Source: Kibdelosporangium philippinense (lineage in GTDB: Bacteria; Actinomycetota; Actinomycetes; Mycobacteriales; Pseudonocardiaceae). From it: 64,000 nt of DNA. Within the stretch, counting starts at the first letter, position 1. Each line of letters begins with the position of its first letter. The translations under genes and the position numbers were made by a program. Location of the stretch: the NCBI RefSeq assembly GCF_021390435.2, contig NZ_JAJVCN010000001.1, forward strand, positions 3,534,001 through 3,598,000. The letters run 5' to 3'. The notes beneath the pieces are model-generated. The model was not told the origin of the DNA. It ran no database searches and saw nothing but the letters and a program-made list of their open reading frames with translations. Positions 52,632 through 62,359 of this stretch are shown one piece after another.

Positions 52632-54041
52632 GTGTACGACCTCATCGTGCTTGGCGCCGGGGCCGTCGGCGAGAACGTCGCCGACAGAGCCGTCCAAGGC
52701 GGCCTGACCGTCGCCCTTGTCGAGCATGAGCTCGTCGGCGGTGAGTGTTCGTACTGGGCCTGTATGCCGTCGAAGGCGTTGTTGCGGTCGGGCGCTCTGC
52801 TGCGCGCAGTGCAACACGTGCCCGGCGCGGCCGAGGCCGTGACGGGAAAGCTCGATGTGCAGGCGGTTCTGGCGCGCCGGAACTCCTTCACCCACGACTG
52901 GTCCGACGACGGCCAGGTGGAGTGGGTGGAGGGCGCGGGCATCTCGCTCGTTCGCGGGTTCGGCCGCTTGACCGGCACCAAAGAGGTCACGGTCACCGCA
53001 TCAGATGGGTCCAAGACTGTGCTGACGGCCCGGCACGCCGTCGCCATCGCCACGGGGTCGAACGCGTTGATCCCGGACATCGATGGGCTGCGCGCCGCGA
53101 AACCGTGGACCAGCCGTGAGGCGACTAGCGCGCAGCAGGCGCCGCACAGTCTCGCCATCATCGGCGGCGGCGTGGTCGCGACCGAAATGGCCACCGCGTA
53201 CGCCGGGTTCGGCACGACCGTCACGTTGATCTCTCGCGGCACCTTGCTCAGCGGCCTGGAGCCGTTCGCTGGCGAGGCGGTCGTCAAGGCACTGCGCGAT
53301 CTTGGCGCGACAGTGCTGCTCAACACCGAGACGAAACGTGTACAGCGCAACGAAAACGGTGTTGTGATCGAAACCGGTGACGGTTCGGTGGTCACCGCGA
53401 CCGAGCTGCTTGTCGCGACCGGCCGGACGCCGCGGACCTCGGATATCGGCTTGGAAACCATCGGCCTGACGCCGGGCAAGTGGCTTGAGGTCGACGACAC
53501 GATGGTGGTTCCCGGCTTCGACTGGCTGTATGCGGTCGGCGACGTGAACCACCGGGCTTTGCTTACCCACCAAGGCAAGTACCAGGCACGGGCCGCCGGT
53601 GACGTCATCGCGGCACGGGCCAAAGGCGCGCTTGTCGCCGATCAGCCCTGGGGCACGCACGTCGCGACGGCCGACCACGAGTCCGTGCCACAGGTGACGT
53701 TCACCGATCCGGAGATCGCTTCGGTCGGCCTTACCGCCGATGCCGCCAAGAAAGCTGGCTACACCATCCGGGTCGTGGATTACGACATTGGCAATATCGC
53801 AGGCGCGAGCGTGCACGCGGATGACTACGAGGGCAAGGCCCGGATGGTCGTCGACGAGGACCGCTCGGTGATCCTTGGTGTGACGTTCGTCGGACCCGAT
53901 GTCAGCGAACTGCTGCAGGCGGCCACGTTCGCGGTTGTCGGCCAAGTGCCGATCGCCAGGCTGTGGCATGCCGTACCCGCTTATCCGACGATGAACGAGA
54001 TCTGGCTGCGTCTACTTGAGACCTACGGCAGGCCCGCGTGA
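52632..54041 (+). CDS. Pyridine nucleotide-disulfide oxidoreductase
   Basis: A 469-residue flavoprotein of the lipoamide dehydrogenase/mercuric reductase group. FAD loop IVLGAGAVGENVADRA. Redox-active disulfide GGECSYWACMPSKALLR (Cys39/Cys44). NAD(P) loop LAIIGGGVVATEMATAYAG. LYAVGDVNHRALLTHQGKYQ (FAD). The C-terminal dimer motif is HAVPAYPTMNEIW with the partner His and Glu. Substrate unknown. GTG start; the TGA overlaps the epoxide-hydrolase GTG. Confidence 0.9.
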   Translation: MYDLIVLGAGAVGENVADRAVQGGLTVALVEHELVGGECSYWACMPSKALLRSGALLRAVQHVPGAAEAVTGKLDVQAVLARRNSFTHDWSDDGQVEWVEGAGISLVRGFGRLTGTKEVTVTASDGSKTVLTARHAVAIATGSNALIPDIDGLRAAKPWTSREATSAQQAPHSLAIIGGGVVATEMATAYAGFGTTVTLISRGTLLSGLEPFAGEAVVKALRDLGATVLLNTETKRVQRNENGVVIETGDGSVVTATELLVATGRTPRTSDIGLETIGLTPGKWLEVDDTMVVPGFDWLYAVGDVNHRALLTHQGKYQARAAGDVIAARAKGALVADQPWGTHVATADHESVPQVTFTDPEIASVGLTADAAKKAGYTIRVVDYDIGNIAGASVHADDYEGKARMVVDEDRSVILGVTFVGPDVSELLQAATFAVVGQVPIARLWHAVPAYPTMNEIWLRLLETYGRPA

Positions 54042-55190
54042 TCGATCCGTTCCGCATAGCGGTTCCCGATGAGGATCTGGCTCTGCTCAGGACGAAGCTG
54101 CGATCGACCCGGTGGCCGGAGCGAGAAACGGTCGATGACTGGTCGCAGGGCGTACCGCTTGGCTACCTGCGTGAGCTGTGCGAGTACTGGTCTGAGCAGT
54201 ACGACTGGCGGGCGACCGAGGCGCGGCTGAACGCGATCCCGCAGTACCGCACCGAAATCGACGGCCTGGGTATCCATTTGCTGCACGTGCGATCGCCCGA
54301 ACCCGACGCGGTCCCACTGGTGCTCACGCACGGCTGGCCTGGGTCGATCGTCGAGTTCCTCGACGTGCTTGGGCCGCTGACCGACCCGGTCGCGTATGGC
54401 GGCAATCGTCAGGACGCGTTCCATGTGGTCTGTCCGACGCTGCCTGGCTTCGGTTTCAGCGACCGCCCTGCCTCGCGTGGCTGGGGTATCGGGAAGATCG
54501 CCGAAGCCTGGACTGTCCTTATGGGACGATTGGGGTACGCGCGGTTCGGGGCATCCAGCGGAGACTGGGGCACGAGTGTCTCGACCGAAATCGCCCGGCT
54601 GCACCCCGAGAACCTGATCGGGATGCACCTCTCACCACCGCTGGCACCACCGGACCCGGCCACTTTGGACGCACTGACCGATCGAGAGCAGGCCGCACTG
54701 GCCACATTGGAGTATGCGGCCGAGTGGGAGTCCGGGTACTCCCGTGTGCACGCGACCCGCCCGCAGACTGTCGGTTATGGACTCGTCGACTCGCCCGCGA
54801 TGCTGTGCGCGTGGATCGTCGAGAAGTTCTGGGCGTGGACCGACTGCGACGGACATCCGGAGAACGTGTTCAGCCGCGACGCGTTGCTCGACAACGTGAT
54901 GTTCTACTGGTTGACCGGCACCGGCGCGTCGTCCGCCCGGCTCTACTGGGAAAGCATTCGCGAAGTGGACGAGTGGATCACGGGCACTGTGAGCGAGACG
55001 ATTGACGTGCCGTGCGGTTGCTCGGTGTTTCCCAAGGAGATCCAGCGGCCGTCCCGGCGGTGGGCCGAGAAGCGCTACCGACATCCGCTACTGGAACGAG
55101 CCCGCTCGTGGCGGGCATTTCGGCGCGTTCGAGCAACCGGAGTTGTTCGTCGAGGACGTCCGCGGGTTCTTCCGTACGGTACGTTTGTGA
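54038..55190 (+). pseudogene. Epoxide hydrolase, frameshifted before the catalytic His
   Basis: An EHN-type epoxide hydrolase of about 384 residues if repaired. It has the EHN N-terminus (DLALLRTKLRSTRWPERETV), oxyanion HGWPGS, nucleophile region FGASSGDWGTSVSTEIARLH, and MFYWLTGTGASSARLYWES. At about 55080 the frame breaks (KRY, then out of frame), and DIRYWNEPARGGHFGAFEQP, holding the catalytic His, continues in another frame to the stop at 55190. Loss of two bases (TACACC to TACC) explains it. The unshifted frame runs to 55264 with unrelated residues. Confidence 0.83.
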
Positions 55191-55238
55191 CCAATGAGGA
55201 CAATTCGCTGGTCATTGACTGTCTGGCAGACTTGACAG

Positions 55239-56807
55239 GTGCGGGTGTCCACAGGGGTGCTTGACCGGCCACGCAGTCTGGCCGTGTCAGGCGGAAGGAA
55301 AGCACGCCGTCCGGTATGGCCGTTTGGTCTTGTTACGGCGGGTTTCGGGGTGATCGCGGCATTGTCCGCGGTTCGGGTGGCGTTGCCGAGCTGGGTCCGG
55401 CCCGCGGCGCACATGGTGACCTGTTACGGCAGGTTGCCCGGCGGGCTGTTCGCGATCGTGCTGCTCGTCGTGGCGCATGGCTTGCTGCGCCGCAGAAAGG
55501 CCGCGTATTGGGTGGCGCTTGTCTTGGCAGCGTGCGGAGTTCTTGCCGCCGGGCGCAGTTTGCTCGCGTTGCTGCTCGTGATCGGCGGTGTGGCGCTGGC
55601 TCTGCGGCGCACGTCGTTCCCTGCCGTGCCGACTCCGGCCCGAGTTCGCGGCGCGACAGTGTCCGGTATGACGGTTCTGGCCGTTGGCGGGATCTACGAC
55701 GGTGTCTTCCACGGCAGGCTGAACCTCGGGTCCCTGATCGTGCTCGGTGTGAGCGTCGCCTTGGCGGTGCTGCTGGCGCCTGCCCCCTCGCCGAAGCCCG
55801 GGGACGACGCCACGAGGGAGCGCGTGAAGGATCTCGTCGGGCATCCGTCCGCGGACACGTTGGCGCCCTTCATGTTGCGTCGCGACAAGGCGTACGTGTT
55901 CAGCCGTGACGGCCGGGCGGTGCTTGGCTACCGGGTGCTGTTCGGGGTCGCTGTGGTGGGCGGGGATCCCGTGGGCTCCCCCGGCTCCTTCCCCGACGCG
56001 GTCGACCAGTTCGTCCGGCTCTGTGAGCGATCCGGGTGGCGGCCTGCGGTGCTCGGGATGCGTGATGAGCTCGCGCCTCTCTGGCATCGGCACGGCTTGC
56101 GTACCGTGGGGATCGGCGACGAAGTCATTGTCGATGTCGACGCCTTTTCCTTGACTGGCCGGGAAATGCGCAACGTCCGGCAAGCTGTCCAGCGCACGTA
56201 CAACGCTGGTGTGACCACAACCGTGGTGCGTGAGGACGAACTGGCGCCCGAGCTTCGCGCGGAGCTGGCTGAAGTGTCGGCGCAATGGCTCAACGGGTCA
56301 CGGGAACGCGGGTTCTCGATGATCCTGGACGAACTACTCACCGGGACGCACCCGGACTGTGTTCTCGTGATCGCCCGTGAAGGCGACCATGTTGTGGGTT
56401 TCCAGCGTTACGCTCCTGCCGGTCCGGCCCTGTCGCTCGACTCGATGCGCAGGGTTCGTCACGGCCCCAATGGGTTGAACGAACGGATGATCGTCGACCT
56501 GGTGGCGTATGCGCGTGTCCACAATGTCCGGACCGTGTCGCTGAACTTCGCCGCGTTCCGGACGTTGATCGACGCGGGCGGCGAGCGGACCAGGCTCGGC
56601 AAGCTTGGCTACTGGGCGATGCACCGGCTCGATCCGTTGATCCAGGTCGAGTCGCTCTACCGGTTCAACGCAAAGTTCCGGCCCGGTTATCTGGCTCGCG
56701 GTGTCGCGTTTCCTTCGTGGGTAACCATCCCGATCGTCGCGGCCGCGATGATCGGGATGGAGTTCACCCATATCAAGAAGATCAGTCCAGCAGGTCCTCG
56801 ATCATGA
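55239..56807 (+). CDS. DUF2156/MprF-like membrane protein (aminoacyl-lipid synthase type)
   Basis: A 522-residue protein with about six N-terminal helices (residues 30-185) and a cytosolic DUF2156 domain of paired GNAT folds: SADTLAPFMLRRDKAYVFSR, VAVVGGDPVGSPGSFPDAVD, SLTGREMRNVRQAVQRTYNA and KFRPGYLARGVAFPSWVTIP. MprF/LysX relatives attach amino acids to membrane lipids. No tRNA synthetase domain is fused. The GTG start is uncertain. The 3' end overlaps the convergent molybdenum-enzyme gene by 26 bases. Confidence 0.82.
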   Translation: MRVSTGVLDRPRSLAVSGGRKARRPVWPFGLVTAGFGVIAALSAVRVALPSWVRPAAHMVTCYGRLPGGLFAIVLLVVAHGLLRRRKAAYWVALVLAACGVLAAGRSLLALLLVIGGVALALRRTSFPAVPTPARVRGATVSGMTVLAVGGIYDGVFHGRLNLGSLIVLGVSVALAVLLAPAPSPKPGDDATRERVKDLVGHPSADTLAPFMLRRDKAYVFSRDGRAVLGYRVLFGVAVVGGDPVGSPGSFPDAVDQFVRLCERSGWRPAVLGMRDELAPLWHRHGLRTVGIGDEVIVDVDAFSLTGREMRNVRQAVQRTYNAGVTTTVVREDELAPELRAELAEVSAQWLNGSRERGFSMILDELLTGTHPDCVLVIAREGDHVVGFQRYAPAGPALSLDSMRRVRHGPNGLNERMIVDLVAYARVHNVRTVSLNFAAFRTLIDAGGERTRLGKLGYWAMHRLDPLIQVESLYRFNAKFRPGYLARGVAFPSWVTIPIVAAAMIGMEFTHIKKISPAGPRS

Positions 56808-58956
56808 TCGGGATGTGCCGGACGCGGATGCCAGTGGCGTTGTAGATCGCGTTCGCCACCGCCGCCGCCATGCCGACCACGCCGATCTCACCGACACCCT
56901 TGGCGCCGGACGAGTTGTGCAACGTGTCCGGGTACTGGACAAAGTGGACATCGACTTCCGGGATGTCCGCGTTCACCGGTACCAGGTAGCCGGCCAGGTC
57001 GGCGTTGGCGAACCGGCCGTTCGCCTCGACATCGAGGCTCTCGTGCAGCGCGGCCGAGACGCCCCAGATCATGCCGCCCATCAGCTGGCTGCGCGCGACC
57101 TGCTCGTTGATGATCCGGCCGGCGTCGAACACGCCGAGCATCCGCGACACCCGAGCTTCCCGCGTCCACTTGTGCACGCGGACCTCGACGAACTGCGCGC
57201 CGAACGAGCTGAACGAGTGCTTGGTCATCTCTTCGCCCGGCCCGGCCGACCCGGTCGCGGAGATCGAGATCCGGTTGGTCGCCCGCAACAGCTCGCCGAA
57301 CGTCATCGACCGGCCGCCCGCGATCACTCGGCCGTCCTCATAGGACACTTCCTGTCCCTCGAACGGCGCTCCCTGCGACGAGGCCAGTGCGGTCAGGTCG
57401 TCGATCACCTGCGCGGCCGCGACCATGATCGCCGAACTCACGCTCGCCGTCGCGGTCGACCCGCCGGACATCCCGCCTGGTGGCAACGCGGAGTCGCCAA
57501 GCAGCGGCGTGACCCTGTCCGTGCCGATGTCCAGCGATTCCGCGCCGATCAAGCCCATCACGGTCAACAGGCCGGTACCAGGGTCGGCGCCGCCGGTGGC
57601 GACCTCGGCGGTGTCGTCTTCGCGGAAGGTGATCCGGACGGTCGCCGGGAACCTGCCCGCCGGGAACACGGCCGTGGCCATCCCCATCCCGACCAGCCAG
57701 TCGCCGTCCGTACGGCCGCCCGGCCGACGGTCCGCCCAGCCGAAACGATCCGCCCCGAGCCGGTAGCACTCGTCCAGATACTTGCTCGACCATTTCAGAT
57801 CGTGCCCGCTCGGCCCGGTCGAGTTGTTCCGCAGGCGCAGCTCGATCGGATCCATGTCCAGTGCGACGGCCAGCTCGTCCATCGCACTCTCCAGCGCGAA
57901 CGACCCCGGCGCCTCACCCGGCGCCCGCATGAAGGTCACCGGCGGGAGGTTCAGCGGTACCCGTCGCTGGCTGATGGCCAGGTTCTGGGTGGCGTACCAC
58001 TCGGGAGAGGTCGAGTGCGAGGTCGGTTCGGTGAAAACCCGGTCGATCCCGGTACTGGACCACGAGTCGTGCCGGACCGCGATCAGCGTGCCATCCCGTT
58101 GCGCACCAAGGGTGACCCTTTGAATGGTCGAGGCCCTGCCCGCGGTCGCGGTGAAAGCCTGTTCCCTGGTCAGCGCCGACTTGACGGGCCGTTCGAGCTC
58201 TCGCGCCGCGGCCGCGGCAAGGAAGGCGGGAGCCGACGCGAACGCCTTACCGCCGAACGCGCCGCCGACAAACGGGTTCACGACCCGGACCGTCGACTCC
58301 TCCACGCCCATCGCCTGCGCCAGCTGCGCGGCCGGGAGCATGCCCGCCTGGTTTCCGGTGTAGACGGTCAGGCCATCCGCATCCCACACGGCGACAGCCG
58401 AATGCGGCTCCATCGCGACATGGTGCTGCGTCGCAGTGGAGTACGTGCCGTCGACGACGACCGGACTACCGGCCAGTGCGTCCTCAATAGACTCCACACC
58501 CTCGGCGAGAGCGATCACCTCGGGCGGCGCGTTGCGCGGCGGCACCGGCGCCAGCTCGGCGGTGTCCATGCCATCTTCAATCGAGGTCGCCGCGGGCCGC
58601 TCGGCATAGGTGACCGTGATGGTCATCGCCGCGTCACGGGCCTGCTCGAACGTCTCGGCGACCACGAACCCGATCGGCTGGCCGTAGTAGCGGACTTCCC
58701 TGTCCTGCAAGGGAACCCACCACTCGCCGCCGAACATCGGCATCTGGACCGGCCTGATCACCAGCGGGTCGAGCGGGGTGTACACGGCGATGACACCCCG
58801 CGCGTTCCTTGCCGAGGTGACATCCATGGCCGTGACCTCGCCGTTGGCGATCGTGCTCAGCACGACGTAACCGTGCACGGTCCCGGGAATGACGTTGTCC
58901 GCGCCATACTTGGCCCGGCCGGTGACCTTCAGCGGGCCGTCAACCCTGCTAGGCAT
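56782..58956 (-). CDS. Molybdenum hydroxylase large (molybdopterin-binding) subunit
   Basis: A 724-residue xanthine dehydrogenase-family large subunit. It opens with RVDGPLKVTGRAKYGADNVI. Cofactor-binding stretches follow: NPFVGGAFGGKAFASAPAFL, RAPGEAPGSFALESAMDELA and GGADPGTGLLTVMGLIGAES. Near the C-terminus is NSSGAKGVGEIGVVGMAAAV, with the conserved active-site Glu in GVGE. Hydroxylates an aldehyde or N-heterocycle; substrate unknown. The start abuts the FAD subunit stop. Third gene of a complete S-M-L operon. Confidence 0.92.
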   Translation of the reverse strand: MPSRVDGPLKVTGRAKYGADNVIPGTVHGYVVLSTIANGEVTAMDVTSARNARGVIAVYTPLDPLVIRPVQMPMFGGEWWVPLQDREVRYYGQPIGFVVAETFEQARDAAMTITVTYAERPAATSIEDGMDTAELAPVPPRNAPPEVIALAEGVESIEDALAGSPVVVDGTYSTATQHHVAMEPHSAVAVWDADGLTVYTGNQAGMLPAAQLAQAMGVEESTVRVVNPFVGGAFGGKAFASAPAFLAAAAARELERPVKSALTREQAFTATAGRASTIQRVTLGAQRDGTLIAVRHDSWSSTGIDRVFTEPTSHSTSPEWYATQNLAISQRRVPLNLPPVTFMRAPGEAPGSFALESAMDELAVALDMDPIELRLRNNSTGPSGHDLKWSSKYLDECYRLGADRFGWADRRPGGRTDGDWLVGMGMATAVFPAGRFPATVRITFREDDTAEVATGGADPGTGLLTVMGLIGAESLDIGTDRVTPLLGDSALPPGGMSGGSTATASVSSAIMVAAAQVIDDLTALASSQGAPFEGQEVSYEDGRVIAGGRSMTFGELLRATNRISISATGSAGPGEEMTKHSFSSFGAQFVEVRVHKWTREARVSRMLGVFDAGRIINEQVARSQLMGGMIWGVSAALHESLDVEANGRFANADLAGYLVPVNADIPEVDVHFVQYPDTLHNSSGAKGVGEIGVVGMAAAVANAIYNATGIRVRHIPIMIEDLLD

Positions 58957-59906
58957 CAGCGACTCCCCTCGATCAGCGCCCGGACAACCGTCCGCCGCAG
59001 CAAGGACGGCTTGAAACTGTTGTGTGACAGAGGCTTTGCCCCATCGGCCGCGATCGCCCCAGCCTCCTCAAAGGACTCGACCGTCGCGGGCTTGCCGCGC
59101 AGAGCCTCCTCGACCGCAGTCAGCCGCCACGGCTTGGTCGCCACGCCACCGACAGCAACTCGGGCATCTGCAACGTGCCCGTCCTGGATGCCCAAGGCAA
59201 CCGCGGCGGAACACAGCGCGAACTCGTAGGACTGCCGGTCGCGGACCTTGACGTAGGTCGACCGCTCGGCCCAGGCCAGCTTCGGGACTACCACCTCGGT
59301 GATCAGCTCGCTCGGCCGCAAGTCGTTCTCGACCTCCGGCGTGTCCCCAGGAACACGGTAGAAGTCGTCGAGCTTGATCGTGCGCGTGCCTGCCGCGCTG
59401 GCCAGCGTGATCTCCGCGTCCAGCGCGACCAGCGCGACGGCCACGTCACTGGCGTGCGTCGCCACACACGAGTCGCTTGTCCCCAGGATCGCGTGCATCC
59501 GGTTGACCCCGGTGATGGCCGAGCACCCGCTGCCCGGATTGCGCTTGTTGCAGGGCATGTTCACGTCACGGAAATAGCCGCACCTCGTGCGCTGCAACAG
59601 GTTCCCACCGATGCTGGCCATGTTGCGCAGCTGCTGCGACGCGCTCTGCAGAAGAGCACTGGAGATGACCGGGTACACGCCGTGGTGCCGGGCGACGTCG
59701 CTCATCCGCTCCAGCGCACCGACGCGCAGCCCGTTGCTCGTGTCGATGCCTCTCAACGGCAACGCGTTGATGTCCAGCACGTGCTGCGGCGTGAGGACAT
59801 TGAGTTTCATCAGGTCAACGAGGGTCGTGCCGCCGGCCAGGAAGGTCCCCTTCGTCGCCAGCGCCGCCTCGATTGTGGCCGGTGCCGCGAGCTCAAACGG
59901 TCGCAT
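58956..59906 (-). CDS. Molybdenum hydroxylase FAD subunit
   Basis: A 316-residue medium subunit with the CO-dehydrogenase flavoprotein fold. FAD motifs are [16 protein letters not shown] and [20 protein letters not shown]. The insert [20 protein letters not shown] is typical of enzymes whose FAD subunit carries an extra iron-sulfur site (YagS/PaoB-like). ATG 59906 is chosen because upstream codons to 60125 lie antisense-like inside the iron-sulfur gene. Overlaps that gene by 14 bases and shares a base with the large subunit. Confidence 0.88.
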   Translation of the reverse strand: MRPFELAAPATIEAALATKGTFLAGGTTLVDLMKLNVLTPQHVLDINALPLRGIDTSNGLRVGALERMSDVARHHGVYPVISSALLQSASQQLRNMASIGGNLLQRTRCGYFRDVNMPCNKRNPGSGCSAITGVNRMHAILGTSDSCVATHASDVAVALVALDAEITLASAAGTRTIKLDDFYRVPGDTPEVENDLRPSELITEVVVPKLAWAERSTYVKVRDRQSYEFALCSAAVALGIQDGHVADARVAVGGVATKPWRLTAVEEALRGKPATVESFEEAGAIAADGAKPLSHNSFKPSLLRRTVVRALIEGSR

Positions 59907-60345
59907 CGGCCCGCCTTGCCTGCTCGACGGCCGCGACGATGTTCGGGTACGCCGCGCACCGGCAGATGTTGCCGGACATGAATTCGCGCACGTCGTCGAC
60001 ATCCTGCTCAACCGCGGCGACAGCTGACATGATTTGGCCAGATGTGCAGAACCCGCACTGAAGGGCGTCCTGGTCGACGAACGCCTGCTGCACCGGGTGC
60101 AGCTCGTCTCCGGTCGCCAGCCCATCGACAGTGGTCACAGGCCCTGTGACGGTCGCAGCAAGAGTGAGACAGGAAAGGACGGGCCTGCCGTCCACGTGGA
60201 CCGTGCATGCGCCACACTGGCCACGGTCGCAGCCCTTCTTGGGACCAGTGATCCCGAGCCGTTCACGTAACGCGTCGAGTAACGTGACACCAGGATCGAT
60301 GCTCAGCCGTTCTGTCCTGTTGTTGACTTCAAGGGAAACGTCCAC
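59893..60345 (-). CDS. Molybdenum hydroxylase [2Fe-2S] subunit
   Basis: About 150 residues with two iron-sulfur centres. The plant-type motif is [20 protein letters not shown] with SCLTLA. The C-terminal pair is [13 protein letters not shown] and [16 protein letters not shown]. The open frame extends to GTG 60399, but that codon is part of the TetR operator palindrome. GTG 60345 gives the normal family N-terminus ([15 protein letters not shown]). First gene of the operon. Confidence 0.87.
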   Translation of the reverse strand: MDVSLEVNNRTERLSIDPGVTLLDALRERLGITGPKKGCDRGQCGACTVHVDGRPVLSCLTLAATVTGPVTTVDGLATGDELHPVQQAFVDQDALQCGFCTSGQIMSAVAAVEQDVDDVREFMSGNICRCAAYPNIVAAVEQARRADATV

Positions 60346-60373
60346 CAGATCTCTTTTCCCCGGTGTGGTGGGA

Positions 60374-60399
60374 GTGAACCGGATATGTATCCGGTTCAC
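60374..60399. promoter_or_regulatory. Perfect 26-bp operator palindrome of the molybdenum hydroxylase operon
   Basis: GTGAACCGGATA-TG-TATCCGGTTCAC, twelve-base arms with no mismatch. A half site TATCCGGTTCGC recurs at 60419-60430. It lies between the divergent operon and the TetR gene and is the obvious TetR-binding site. Confidence 0.8.
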
Positions 60400-60508
60400 T
60401 GAACGCTAGCGGATTCCTATCCGGTTCGCAAACGTCGCGGCGAACGCTCCAGGTCTGAGCTACATTTCTGACCGAGAGACAGACCGAGACGATCAGCAGG
60501 AGCAAGAG

Positions 60509-61075
60509 ATGACCACCGGATCCGTGAGCCCGAGGCGCGCGGACACCCGGCGTAACAACGAACGCATCATCGCCGCGGCCAAAGACTCACTGACGTGTTC
60601 AGGCGAGGTGTCCTACAACGCGATCGCCAAGAAGGCAGAAGTGGGCGTCGGCACGGTCTACCGCCACTTCCCCACCCCGGAGTCGCTGATCCTGGCCGTC
60701 TACCAGCGCGAAGTGCGAAACCTGGTCGAGGTAGTCCCGGACCTACTCAAGGACAACCCACCGGATCAGGCATTCCGGCAGTGGATGTGGCATCTGGCCG
60801 GTTACCTGATGACCAAGCGCGGCCTGGCGTCGGCGATGCAGGCGGCCCGAACCTCACCCGAAGACCTCCCCGCGAAGTCGTTCACCTCGATCCTCGACGC
60901 CCTGACCACGATGCTCGACGCCAACGTCGCCGCCGGGACAATCCGGCCTGGACTTGAGCCGTTGACGGTGATGCGAGCTTTCGGTGGCCTGATGTTCCTT
61001 GATCCCGACGGGGACTGGGAAGACGCCACCCATCAGCTGTTCGACTTGCTGTGGCAAGGAATGCGCGCCACCTGA
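60509..61075 (+). CDS. TetR family regulator of the molybdenum hydroxylase operon
   Basis: A 188-residue TetR protein. It has a basic N-terminus (SPRRADTRRNNERIIAAAKD), helix-turn-helix YNAIAKKAEVGVGTVYRHF and PTPESLILAVYQ, and a C-terminal ligand domain with AFRQWMWHLAGYLMTKRGLA of the SbtR-like type. ATG follows GGAGCAAGAG. Divergent from the three-subunit enzyme across a perfect palindrome, so it should repress it and perhaps itself. Confidence 0.88.
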   Translation: MTTGSVSPRRADTRRNNERIIAAAKDSLTCSGEVSYNAIAKKAEVGVGTVYRHFPTPESLILAVYQREVRNLVEVVPDLLKDNPPDQAFRQWMWHLAGYLMTKRGLASAMQAARTSPEDLPAKSFTSILDALTTMLDANVAAGTIRPGLEPLTVMRAFGGLMFLDPDGDWEDATHQLFDLLWQGMRAT

Positions 61076-61240
61076 ACGCATGATTCCATAATGGACACCC
61101 AAAGATCGGGTGCCATCGAGGTAACCGATTCGTGTCGCTTGTGGACAAAATTCCTGTCCGAACTGGCCGGTCTAGACCTGTCGTGACAACCTTGCGCCAG
61201 CAGATTGGTTCTCGTTGTGACCGCGTCATAGCGTGTTGCT

Positions 61241-62359
61241 ATGAAACGAATTCCGCTACTCGTGTTGTTTCTTTTTCTCACAGTCGTTGGCGCCGTGCCC
61301 GCGACCGCGTCCACTGAGGCCGGTTGGAGTGGCCGCCTTGTCGATGTCGGACCGTTGCCGCCGGACCTGTGGTTGCCCGGCACGGGCAAGGCTTACCGAG
61401 TCCGGTACACGTCCACCTACAGCCGGGGCGGCACAACCGTTGTCAGTGGGGCGATCTTCACCCCGGCGGGAACGCCTCCCGCCGAGGGCTGGCCGGTGGC
61501 CGCGTGGGCACACGGCACAGTCGGTCTCGCGGACGTGTGCGCACCATCCACAGCCGGGCGATCCGAACGTGACATCAACTACCTCAAAGGATGGCTCGCG
61601 GCGGGCTACGCCATCGTCGCGACGGACTACGAAGGACTGGGAACACCAGGACCCCATCCGTACCTCAACGGAACGGCGGCGGCACACGACGTGATCGACA
61701 TCGTGCGCGCCAGCCACCAGGTGCATGCCGACCTGGGCAGCCGCTGGCTGGTCGTCGGCCAGTCCCAGGGCGCCCAAGCCGCGATGTTCACCAGGTCGCT
61801 CGTCGACTCCTATGCCCCAGGGCTGGACTTCCGCGGCACAGTCGCGACCGGTTTGCCCTCACAGTGGCGCACGACATCAGAAGTCGCGCACGCGTTCGAT
61901 CCAGCCGCACCGGCGCGCGTCGAGCCGCTGCTCATCGCCGCGGGACTGTCCGTGACGCACCCCGTTGAGGTGAACACCGACGACCTACTCACTCCGCTCG
62001 GCCGCGACATCCTGGCCAAGACACGCACCACGTGGTGCTACGACGAGATTGAAGACGCCATCGCGGGAAAAACCAACGGCGATGTGTTCACCTACAGTGC
62101 CGCCCAGAAAGAGGAGCTGCTGACCCTCCTGGACCGTGATGCCGAAATCCCAATCACGAAGTACGCCGGCCCGGTCTTCATCGGTCAGGGCACCGCAGAC
62201 ACCGTGGTCTATCCACTCGCCACCCAGACCACCGCCCAGAAACTGGCTGCGGCAGGCACCAATGTCGATTTCCGCTTCTACCCCGGAGCCGACCACGACA
62301 CCACGCTCGCGACAGCGCTGCCTGACATCATCGCCTGGGCCCGAGCGCGCACAAGCTAG
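61241..62359 (+). CDS. Secreted lipase/esterase (LIP family)
   Basis: A 372-residue exported alpha/beta hydrolase. Signal peptide MKRIPLLVLFLFLTVVGAVP with cleavage after ATA. Nucleophile elbow VVGQSQGAQAAM near residue 170 (G-Q-S-Q-G). Oxyanion-side AAWAHGTVGLADVCAPS and DYEGLGTPGPHPYLNG are typical of secretory lipases (PF03583). Late Asp in GQGTADTVVYP and His in PGADHDTT complete the triad. TAGCGT ends 6 bases before ATG with TTGGTT 18 bases further up, suggesting a leaderless message. Confidence 0.88.
   Translation: MKRIPLLVLFLFLTVVGAVPATASTEAGWSGRLVDVGPLPPDLWLPGTGKAYRVRYTSTYSRGGTTVVSGAIFTPAGTPPAEGWPVAAWAHGTVGLADVCAPSTAGRSERDINYLKGWLAAGYAIVATDYEGLGTPGPHPYLNGTAAAHDVIDIVRASHQVHADLGSRWLVVGQSQGAQAAMFTRSLVDSYAPGLDFRGTVATGLPSQWRTTSEVAHAFDPAAPARVEPLLIAAGLSVTHPVEVNTDDLLTPLGRDILAKTRTTWCYDEIEDAIAGKTNGDVFTYSAAQKEELLTLLDRDAEIPITKYAGPVFIGQGTADTVVYPLATQTTAQKLAAAGTNVDFRFYPGADHDTTLATALPDIIAWARARTS

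Noticed and set aside
56815..59229. 804-codon plus-strand ORF
   Set aside because: Antisense shadow of the molybdenum hydroxylase large subunit; Arg/His/Asp-rich composition and no domain.
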